NCBI GenBank assembly: GCA_045617405.1
Contig: JAZLIL010000198.1
Location: forward strand, 1-56,642
Reading direction: 5' to 3'
Length of the DNA stretch: 56,642 nt
From: JAZLIL01 sp045617405
Lineage (GTDB): Bacteria > Bacillota > Clostridia > Lachnospirales > Lachnospiraceae
This document shows, piece by piece, positions 50,377 to 56,642 of this stretch (position 1 is the stretch's first letter; every line of letters starts with the position of its first letter). Position numbers and translations under genes: made by a program. The notes below the pieces were generated by a model. It was given only the letters and a program-made list of their open reading frames with translations. It was not told the origin of the DNA and ran no database searches.

Positions 50377-50999
50377 TCAAGCATTCCGGCAGTTACGACT
50401 GCCGGTTTTGTTTTGTCTAAAGGTTTTAATGAACAGTAGGATAAACTGTATCCGGGTAACATGTCTGTAATAGAATAAATCCTTTTTCCTTCGAAGAACA
50501 TCTCTCCCTTTTCAATAAGTGGAAGCACTGAAAAACTCTGAACTTCAAGCTTCATTCCAAGGCCAGTAAGCTTCATTATGCACTCTTTAAGTGTCCAGAT
50601 TGCAAAGAAATCCTCAGGGTCTCTTTTCTTAAGCCATTCGGCTTCATCATATGTACAAACCCTTTTTGAAAGCTTAACATCTTTTACGTCAATCTGCTGA
50701 ATGTCGGCACCGGTTTCGACATTGTCAACACACAGCAGCACGTAATCACCGCTGTGAGATATGCTGAACGACTTTGTTATTGTTGGATCTGAAATCTTTC
50801 CGTATTCAGAAGTAACAAGGTTGTTCTCATTTACTGACAAGATGCCGTGAAGCAAAGCTCCCGCACCGATACACCGAAGGTAATCCTCTCTGAATCTGAA
50901 TCTTTTTGCTCTTTCAAGTCTTTTGGGAAAATGACGCAGACAGAAATCTTCTGTAAGTTTATCAGCTTCATTAATCGTCATAAGATAGATATCAGCCAT
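50367..50999 (-). CDS. 4'-phosphopantetheinyl transferase (Sfp-type)
   Basis: Attaches phosphopantetheine from CoA to carrier proteins. 210 residues. Sfp-superfamily motifs are SFSISHSGDYVLLCV, the Mg-binding VETGADIQQID, and FFAIWTLKECIMKLTGLGM. AGGGA lies 6 bases before the ATG at 50999; a longer frame to 51023 lacks such a site. No NRPS, PKS or fatty-acid genes adjoin, so the target carrier is unknown. The stop codon lies within the tRNA-Glu gene on the other strand, and the last codons also encode that tRNA's terminator hairpin. Confidence 0.9.
   Translation of the reverse strand: MADIYLMTINEADKLTEDFCLRHFPKRLERAKRFRFREDYLRCIGAGALLHGILSVNENNLVTSEYGKISDPTITKSFSISHSGDYVLLCVDNVETGADIQQIDVKDVKLSKRVCTYDEAEWLKKRDPEDFFAIWTLKECIMKLTGLGMKLEVQSFSVLPLIEKGEMFFEGKRIYSITDMLPGYSLSYCSLKPLDKTKPAVVTAGMLDSE
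50386..50414 (+). terminator. Terminator of tRNA-Glu
   Basis: 8-bp stem CCGGCAGT/ACTGCCGG, TACG loop, then TTTTGTTTT. It begins 9 bases after the tRNA and lies within the antisense coding sequence of the transferase. Confidence 0.9.
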
Positions 51000-51159
51000 T
51001 TTCAGTCCCTGCTTTGCAATCAATCAGAATATGAATTGTGTTTTCATTATTGCAGTAATCATATTTAATACTGCCGGCATTGTATTCAAGAATCTTTCGG
51101 GAAATCTCGTTCATCTCGGAAACTGCACTAAGTTTTTCACCGCAGCATTTAATTGTAAT
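50992..51159 (-). CDS. Possible 55-codon small protein between alaX and the transferase
   Basis: An open frame fills the gap between two genes and ends in a TGA that overlaps the transferase start (ATGGCTGA), the form of translational coupling. The product has a normal composition and an amphipathic middle (EMNEISRKILEY). There is no ATG at the expected point: an ATT at 51159 follows AGGT by 7 bases, right after an in-frame stop. The first ATG, 16 codons in, lacks a ribosome site. Unknown function; may also be chance. Confidence 0.35.
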   Translation of the reverse strand: MTIKCCGEKLSAVSEMNEISRKILEYNAGSIKYDYCNNENTIHILIDCKAGTENG

Positions 51160-51176
51160 CTGTTATACCTGAATTG

Positions 51177-52367
51177 TCAGTTGAAAGCAGCCTTGATACA
51201 CTCGTCAATTGCCTTTTGCCCTGCTTTTACAAAGCCCTGTATCATTTCAGATTTGCCTCCGAATTTTGCATTAAGTTTATCTTTCATCAGCAATCCGTAT
51301 GTTCGAGAATCATCGAAGGCTGATGACAGAATAAAAGAGTAACCATTTTCATCGTTTCCGGTAAATACAGCACTGCAGCATTTCTGTTCTTCGGTCATTT
51401 TGTTGACAAGCCTACGAACACTGTTTGTTTCTGCTTCATCAATAAATACCGTGTGAACCGGTGCTTCGACCTTCATTTCCTTTTCAAAAATCAGATCGAG
51501 ATAGGCGTTGTTTCTGTCGGCATATTCTCTTTTTAGTTGATCTCTGCTGTTATAAAGACCTTTCACAGCTTCACCGGTCTCAGTTGGCTTAGCTGAAAGA
51601 AGGACGCTGATTTCGTTATTGTTTGACTGAAGCAGATTAAAATACTCAAGCGCCCGAAAACCGCAAAGTATTGTTACTCTGGTACCTCCCCTGAAATTCA
51701 TGTGAGAAAGAATCTTAATCTGCCCGATCTCACCTGTGAGCACAACATGCGGTGCACAGCATGCACAGATGTCAATTCCCGGAATCTCCACAATCCTGAC
51801 GGTGCCTTTTAATTCTTTTTTGCTTCTGTACTCAAGGGCATCAAGCTCCTCTTTCGTCGGGTAGGTTATTGAAAAAGCAAGATTCTGCCAGACTGCCTTG
51901 TTTGCACGAAGCTCAACTTCCGCTATTTCTTCGTCTGTGAACACTCTGTTAAAGTCAAGTGTTGTTACTTCTTCACCAAGGTTGAAACCGACATTGTCTG
52001 CACCGAACAGCTTGTGAACAATGCCTGATACTATATGCTCACCCGAGTGCTGCTGCATAAAGTCAAATCTTCTCTCAAAATCGATTTTTCCTGCAACTTT
52101 CGCTCCGGGTTCAAACTGCCTGTCACAGATATGAGATACAATGCCGTCCTTTATTACCACCTCTTTTACATTTGAATATGAATCAGCAGTAATGCCGGCT
52201 GATTTTTCAATGAGGATTCCAAAGTCTGGCTCCTGACCGCCTCCTCTTGGGAAAAATGCCGTCTTATCAAGGACGACCTCGTATCCTTTCTTTCCTTCAA
52301 CACACGAGATTACCTTTGCTTCAAATTCAGTTAGATGTGAATTGGTTTCATAAAGAAGTTCAGTCAT
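51177..52367 (-). CDS. alaX: AlaX-type alanyl-tRNA editing protein with DHHA1 domain
   Basis: Removes Ser or Gly wrongly charged on tRNA(Ala). 396 residues, the long AlaX form. N-terminal beta-barrel with the GGGQEPDFG loop, editing-site zinc ligands in QQHSGEH and CACCAPHV, then a C-terminal helical and DHHA1-like domain (FKSEMIQGF-type Gly-rich region near GGKSEMIQGFVKAG). It lacks the aminoacylation domain of AlaRS, so it is not a truncated alaS. AGGAGG lies 9 bases before the ATG. It has a leader of about 90 bases with its own promoter candidate. Confidence 0.93.
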   Translation of the reverse strand: MTELLYETNSHLTEFEAKVISCVEGKKGYEVVLDKTAFFPRGGGQEPDFGILIEKSAGITADSYSNVKEVVIKDGIVSHICDRQFEPGAKVAGKIDFERRFDFMQQHSGEHIVSGIVHKLFGADNVGFNLGEEVTTLDFNRVFTDEEIAEVELRANKAVWQNLAFSITYPTKEELDALEYRSKKELKGTVRIVEIPGIDICACCAPHVVLTGEIGQIKILSHMNFRGGTRVTILCGFRALEYFNLLQSNNNEISVLLSAKPTETGEAVKGLYNSRDQLKREYADRNNAYLDLIFEKEMKVEAPVHTVFIDEAETNSVRRLVNKMTEEQKCCSAVFTGNDENGYSFILSSAFDDSRTYGLLMKDKLNAKFGGKSEMIQGFVKAGQKAIDECIKAAFN

Positions 52368-52380
52368 GCATTACATCCTC

Positions 52381-52425
52381 CTAATCAATATACTTTAGCC
52401 GGCAGTTCCAAAATTCCGGCTTCAT
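52381..52425 (-). CDS. Possible 14-codon leader peptide upstream of alaX
   Basis: A short frame (MKPEFWNCRLKYID) has GGAG 3 bases before its ATG and its stop overlaps the alaX ribosome site. It spans a 6-bp AGCCGG/CCGGCT hairpin without a T-run. Very short, so it may be chance. Confidence 0.2.
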   Translation of the reverse strand: MKPEFWNCRLKYID

Positions 52426-52465
52426 AAGCTCCGATACAATAGTAAAGGCTTTTATGTTCCGAAAC

Positions 52466-52495
52466 AGTATATAGCATATTCTCACATAAGATCAA
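52466..52495 (-). promoter_or_regulatory. Candidate promoter of alaX
   Basis: TTGATC (52490-52495), 18-base spacer, TATACT (52466-52471), overlapping the polC stop region. Confidence 0.4.
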
Positions 52496-55400
52496 AGAGT
52501 GAAAACTGATTGCTCTCGGGTAAATCTCCAAAGAGACCGAGTCTCTCCATTGTCTCAATTACCGAGTTTGAAACCTTAGTACGGTTTTTGAAATCCTCAC
52601 GTGACAGGTATTCGCCGCCTTTAGCTGCAAGCATAACAGCCTCTGCGGCATTATCTCCCATTCCTTCAATTGTATTTAATGCAGGCATAAGTCTGTTACC
52701 GACTATCTTAAAGTACTTTGAATCGGCAGTGTAAATGTCGATAGGTGCAAACTCTATCCCACGGCAATACATCTCGTTTACAAGGAGAATGTCGTCCAAC
52801 TCATCCTTTTCCTTATTTGAAAGATCATTTCGCTTTTTATATGAATTGTAAATCTGAAGCAGCTTTTCGCGTCCAAAGCACATCTTCTCATAGTTGAATG
52901 CCTTTGCTCGTATGCTGAAGTACGATGCGTAGTAAGCAAGCGGATAATAGACCTTAAAATAAGCGACTCTGAAGGCCATCATTACATATGCTGCCGCGTG
53001 AGCCTTCGGGAACATGTACTCAATCATATTGCACGACCAGATGTACCACTCGGGAACATTGTTAGCGCGCATCAGCTCTTCAAATTCGGGAGTGAGCTTT
53101 TTGCCTTTTCTTACAGCCTCCATTATTTTAAAGGACTTGCCGCTTTCAATACCCATGCTGATAAGATATGTCATGATGTCATCTCTCGTGCAGATTGCAT
53201 TTTCAAGCGTTACAGTTCCGTTTGCGATAAGTACCTGTGTATTGTTAGCCCAGACGTTTGTTCCGTGCGAAAGGCCGGAAATTCTGATCATGTCTGAAAA
53301 GCACTTGGGTTTTGTGTCAACAAGCATCTGAATAACGAATTTTGTTCCAAGCTCCGGAAGACCGAGACTTCCGAGAGGACAGCCGAGAAGATCCTCGCTC
53401 GAAACTCCGAGAGCACTTGTATCTTCAAAAAGTGAGATTACATTTTTATCGTCAAAAGGTATCGTCTTTGCATCAAGCCCTGTAAGATCCTCAAGACATC
53501 TAATCATTGTAGGATCATCATGACCGAGAATATCAAGCTTCAAAAGGTTGTGATCAATTGAATGATAATCAAAGTGCGTCGTAATCGTTTTTGATGTGAT
53601 ATCGTTTGCAGGTCTGTTTACAGGTGTAAAGGTGTTAATGTCCTCACCAACCGGAAGAACTATGATTCCTCCCGGGTGCTGGCCGGTGGTCCTTCTTACG
53701 CCAACCATTCCAAGCGAGATTCGCTCCACTTCATCAGGTCTTTGTGCTAGATCGTGCTCTTCGTTGTACTTAAGTACGTAACCGTAGGCAGTCTTATCGG
53801 CGACTGTGCCGACTGTACCTGCCCGAAACGTCTGACCCTTTCCGAAAATAACCTCTGTGTAATCATGGGCCTTTGACTGGTATTCAGCAGAGAAATTGAG
53901 GTCAATATCAGGCTCCTTATCGCCGTTGAAACCAAGAAACGTTTCAAAAGGAATGTTGTGCCCGTCCTTACTGAGGTTTTCGCCGCAGACAGGACACTTT
54001 TTATCAGGCATATCAAAGCCTGATTTAGATGCGTACTCTTTGCAGATATCTGAATCAAACTCGGAATAATGACACTTCTTGCAATAGTAATGTGACGGCA
54101 GAGGATTTACCTCCGTAATTCCTGCCATAGTTGCGACAAAGGACGAACCGACTGATCCTCGCGAACCAACAAGATAGCCGTCCTCAACGCTCTTCCACAC
54201 AAGCTTCTGCGCTATGATGTACATAACGGCATAGCCATTCTTAATAATGGCATTAAGCTCCTTTTCAAGACGGTTCTTTACGATGTCGGGAAGCTCCTCG
54301 CCGTACATCGAATGTGCTTTTCTGTAACAGATCTGCGTCAGTGTTTTGTCCGAATCTTCAATGACAGGAGGACATTTATCGGGACGGACGGGTGAAATCT
54401 TGTCAATCATGTCCGAAATCAGATTTGTGTTTGTAACAACTACCTCGTATGCCTTGTCGCTTCCAAGGTATGCAAATTCGTCAAGCATCTCCTCTGTTGT
54501 TCTGAAATAGAGAGGTGCCTGCCTGTCAGCATCCTTAAAGCCTTTGGAATACATAATTATTCTTCTGTAAACTTCATCCTCGGGGTTAAGGAAATGAACG
54601 TCGCAGGTTGCAACAACAAGCTTGCCGTTCTTTTCACCAAGTTCACATATTTTTCTGTTGTGGTTCTGAATGTCTCTGATGCTTTCAACATCCGGGTAAT
54701 CCTCATCATCGATCATGAAAGCATTGTTCCCGCAGGGCTGAATCTCGTAGTAGTCGTAAAAATCGGCAATTCGTTTGATTTCCTCGTAAGGTTTTCCTCT
54801 GACAATGGCACGATAAAGTTCACCTGCTTCACAAGCCGAACCGAGAAGAAGTCCCTCGCGGCACTCCTTAAAAAGGCTCTTTGGAACTCTCGGTCTTGCA
54901 CCGATACCTTTTCCGCCAAAATATTTAATATGCGATTCTGAAACAAGCCTATAGAGATTTATTCTGCCGAGAGTATTTTTTGCGAGAATTATCGCATGAT
55001 AAGTAGGCATGTGACGAAGATCCTCATCACTGTACTTTCCGTCCGGTCCCTTTTCAAAGACATGACCCTTTGAATCTTCAATTCTGTCAGGCTCATCGTC
55101 AACAAGATATGCCTCCATACCGAAGATAATTTTGAAGTTCTTGAATCTCTTCTGATCCTCTTCAGAAAGTTTCTTTTTATCTATTGCATGAGCAGCCTCG
55201 GTAAATGCCATTACGACACCGTGATCCGTGATTGAAACGGCACTGTGTCCCCACTTGAAGGCAGTCTTTATGAATGTCGCAGTATCAACGACAGAATCCA
55301 TTTCACTCATCATTGTATGGGCATGAAGCTCAACACGTTTCACCGGAGCTTTATCAACCCGCTTTTCCCTGAAATCAGCAATCACACTCATGCCCTTTAC

Positions 55401-56447
55401 CGACGTAATGGCAAGAGAATGTCTGTATCTGTCAAATCCTGCAATACCCTTTATCTTAATGAAGCTGTTAGTCTTAAGCTTTCCGTTCAACTCATCGAAG
55501 CTCTCATTCTTCACGAAAATTGTGGCACCGATTGTGTCTGTAAAATCAGTGAACGAGATGTTGACAATTTTCTTATCTTCTCTGAAATCCTTAATTTCCG
55601 TCTTTACAATCATTCCCCTGATTACTATTTCATCGAGGGAATCAACGAGATCGCAGATTTTAACTGCATCTCCTTCGACATCCCTTCCGTAGAAGACGCT
55701 CGGATCGTCAGGTGTCTTTTTCTTTGCCCTGTATTTTGAGCTGTCATATGAACTGCTCTTTGAGGCAGCAGACTGCTTTGATACACCTGATGCACCCGAA
55801 GCGCTTGCCGAAGCAGATATTCCCCCCGGATCGTCTTTACTCTTACGATCCTCTGCCGCTAAAGATTTCCTTTTTACGGATCTTTCAAGTGCCTTTTCGT
55901 AGATCAGCTCCTCTGCTCTTCGCTTATCATCATTTTCTTCTGAATCGTAAAAAGTTACAGCGAAGCTGTAGTTTCTCTTAAGCCTGACATTCAGAACATT
56001 CTGAAAAAACGAAACAATTTCATCCTGCCTGAGCCTTGCAACGGCATTGTTTTCAATCGCAATCTCACAGCTGTTGTCAAAAAAGCTTATTCTTGCCTTT
56101 CTGATAAGACCTGTAATAACAGGACTCTTATCAAAGAGTTCCTCATCCATGCTGTCTCTGTAAAGTGACAGGAATTCTTCAGGACGTATGTCAGGCATAT
56201 CAAAACAAGGCACTATCTCAACACTTGAGACTGTGCCGGTAGTTGAAAGCTTCTTTAAAAGAATATCCTGCAGCTTCTTTATATTTCTGTACGTAACGAT
56301 TTCTGAGGACTCAACAAAAACAACCATCTCACCCGTAGCTTTACAGATGGATGCACTTGTTACGCTAAGTTTTGAGATTATATCTGAAAGCTTTCCCGCA
56401 AGATCGTTTATCCAGGGAAAAGCCGTTGAAAAAAGTATCTTGTCCAT
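52482..56447 (-). CDS. polC: DNA polymerase III alpha subunit PolC type, without exonuclease domain
   Basis: Main replicative polymerase of low-GC Firmicutes. 1321 residues against the usual ~1430. Domains: N-terminal region to about 200, Ser-rich linker 205-235, OB fold about 260-355, PHP part one 370-452 (HAHTMMSEMD, ITDHGVVMAF), then directly PHP part two from about 481. The DnaQ-like exonuclease normally inserted here (a VFDVETTGLS-type motif) is missing, replaced by about 30 residues. The zinc motif (C789, C792, C802, C818, C821), catalytic EPDIDLNFS with D847 and D849, and GQHPGGIIV are intact, so polymerase function is expected. No Shine-Dalgarno before the ATG; a 10-bp repeat array lies there. 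Confidence 0.95.
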   Translation of the reverse strand: MDKILFSTAFPWINDLAGKLSDIISKLSVTSASICKATGEMVVFVESSEIVTYRNIKKLQDILLKKLSTTGTVSSVEIVPCFDMPDIRPEEFLSLYRDSMDEELFDKSPVITGLIRKARISFFDNSCEIAIENNAVARLRQDEIVSFFQNVLNVRLKRNYSFAVTFYDSEENDDKRRAEELIYEKALERSVKRKSLAAEDRKSKDDPGGISASASASGASGVSKQSAASKSSSYDSSKYRAKKKTPDDPSVFYGRDVEGDAVKICDLVDSLDEIVIRGMIVKTEIKDFREDKKIVNISFTDFTDTIGATIFVKNESFDELNGKLKTNSFIKIKGIAGFDRYRHSLAITSVKGMSVIADFREKRVDKAPVKRVELHAHTMMSEMDSVVDTATFIKTAFKWGHSAVSITDHGVVMAFTEAAHAIDKKKLSEEDQKRFKNFKIIFGMEAYLVDDEPDRIEDSKGHVFEKGPDGKYSDEDLRHMPTYHAIILAKNTLGRINLYRLVSESHIKYFGGKGIGARPRVPKSLFKECREGLLLGSACEAGELYRAIVRGKPYEEIKRIADFYDYYEIQPCGNNAFMIDDEDYPDVESIRDIQNHNRKICELGEKNGKLVVATCDVHFLNPEDEVYRRIIMYSKGFKDADRQAPLYFRTTEEMLDEFAYLGSDKAYEVVVTNTNLISDMIDKISPVRPDKCPPVIEDSDKTLTQICYRKAHSMYGEELPDIVKNRLEKELNAIIKNGYAVMYIIAQKLVWKSVEDGYLVGSRGSVGSSFVATMAGITEVNPLPSHYYCKKCHYSEFDSDICKEYASKSGFDMPDKKCPVCGENLSKDGHNIPFETFLGFNGDKEPDIDLNFSAEYQSKAHDYTEVIFGKGQTFRAGTVGTVADKTAYGYVLKYNEEHDLAQRPDEVERISLGMVGVRRTTGQHPGGIIVLPVGEDINTFTPVNRPANDITSKTITTHFDYHSIDHNLLKLDILGHDDPTMIRCLEDLTGLDAKTIPFDDKNVISLFEDTSALGVSSEDLLGCPLGSLGLPELGTKFVIQMLVDTKPKCFSDMIRISGLSHGTNVWANNTQVLIANGTVTLENAICTRDDIMTYLISMGIESGKSFKIMEAVRKGKKLTPEFEELMRANNVPEWYIWSCNMIEYMFPKAHAAAYVMMAFRVAYFKVYYPLAYYASYFSIRAKAFNYEKMCFGREKLLQIYNSYKKRNDLSNKEKDELDDILLVNEMYCRGIEFAPIDIYTADSKYFKIVGNRLMPALNTIEGMGDNAAEAVMLAAKGGEYLSREDFKNRTKVSNSVIETMERLGLFGDLPESNQFSLFDLM

Positions 56448-56526
56448 GTTGTATTCGCTTTTATTCGTTTTTATTCGCTTCTATACGCTTAAATTCGCTT
56501 TATTCCGCACTTTACGCTTTATTCCG
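56448..56526 (-). repeat. Tandem 10-bp repeats between ispG and polC
   Basis: Eight imperfect units read on the minus strand, seven of 10 bases and one of 9, with consensus CGAATAAAAG. They begin in the ispG stop region (ACGGAATAAAG) and end directly at the polC ATG. The period equals one helical turn. The array replaces the expected ribosome site. Confidence 0.85.
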
Positions 56527-56642
56527 TTCTTTTTTCTTTTACTATCTTGTCAACTTCGCTGACAAGCTCTTCAACAAGACAGTCCTCTTTAACCTTTCTC
56601 AGGATTTCACCCTTCTTAATGATGAGTCCGACGCCCTTTCCA
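56519..56642 (-). CDS. ispG: C-terminal end of 4-hydroxy-3-methylbut-2-en-1-yl diphosphate synthase (partial)
   Basis: The last 40 codons of a gene that runs off the right edge of the window. The fragment starts GKGVGLIIKKGEILRKV and ends in a Lys/Glu-rich tail, resembling the GcpE/IspG C-terminus, an Fe-S enzyme of the MEP isoprenoid pathway. ispG next to polC is a frequent Clostridia arrangement. Only about a tenth of the protein is visible, so the call is moderate. Confidence 0.7.
   Translation of the reverse strand, partial: GKGVGLIIKKGEILRKVKEDCLVEELVSEVDKIVKEKRTE

Overview
The window reads as chromosome of a low-to-moderate-GC Firmicute of class Clostridia, most like an acetogenic Lachnospiraceae-type organism. 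The reasons are strong AGGAGG ribosome sites, a PolC-type replicase, C4-zinc L32, pta-ackA, a two-gene SUF-like Fe-S system and a nearly complete Wood-Ljungdahl (WL) gene set. Formate dehydrogenase, hydrogenase, Rnf, MetV and citrate synthase are not in the window.

Layout. Bases 1-348 hold a palindrome resembling the end of an IS200/IS605-type element, AT-rich and structured non-coding DNA, and the acsB terminator. Bases 349-20066 are the WL region, all on the minus strand. A promoter at 20038-20066 starts acsF-acsD-acsC-acsE. An intrinsic terminator follows, then acsV, a DUF3786 gene, metF, two RimK-like ATP-grasp genes, fhs, fchA, 5-formyl-THF cyclo-ligase, a folD-like gene, a CsoR/RcnR regulator, a His-rich protein and cooT. 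A second promoter at 5513-5541 drives acsA-cooC-acsB through a ~190-nt leader. That leader contains a foldable element closed by a perfect 10-bp stem and then an intrinsic terminator, which is riboswitch-like architecture and the most interesting item here.

Together these genes give the methyl branch (Fhs, FchA, FolD, MetF), methyl transfer (AcsE, corrinoid protein AcsCD, activator AcsV), CO/acetyl-CoA formation (AcsA, AcsB) and nickel supply (two CooC-type ATPases, CooT, His-rich protein, metal sensor). The FolD-like protein has lost two residues used for cyclohydrolase chemistry, which fits a division of labour with FchA. Pta-AckA (25652-27934) would turn acetyl-CoA into acetate and ATP.

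Bases 20280-34478 are housekeeping genes: rpsT, ruvBA, cardiolipin synthase, an RNase H-fold exonuclease, rpmF, ackA, pta, tmcAL, a coiled-coil gene, coaD, rsmD and pheTS. Bases 34817-44300 hold smsCB, an orphan receiver-Hpt protein, a copper P-type ATPase, and DUF5662-aconitase-isocitrate dehydrogenase. Bases 44323-56642 hold a DUF2298 membrane protein, a CbxX/CfxQ AAA ATPase, recG, tRNA-Glu(CUC), a phosphopantetheinyl transferase, an AlaX editing protein, a PolC lacking its exonuclease domain, and the 3' end of ispG. A run of 10-bp repeats separates polC from ispG.

All identifications come from reading motifs and context; no database search was run. Promoters are consensus matches, not mapped starts.
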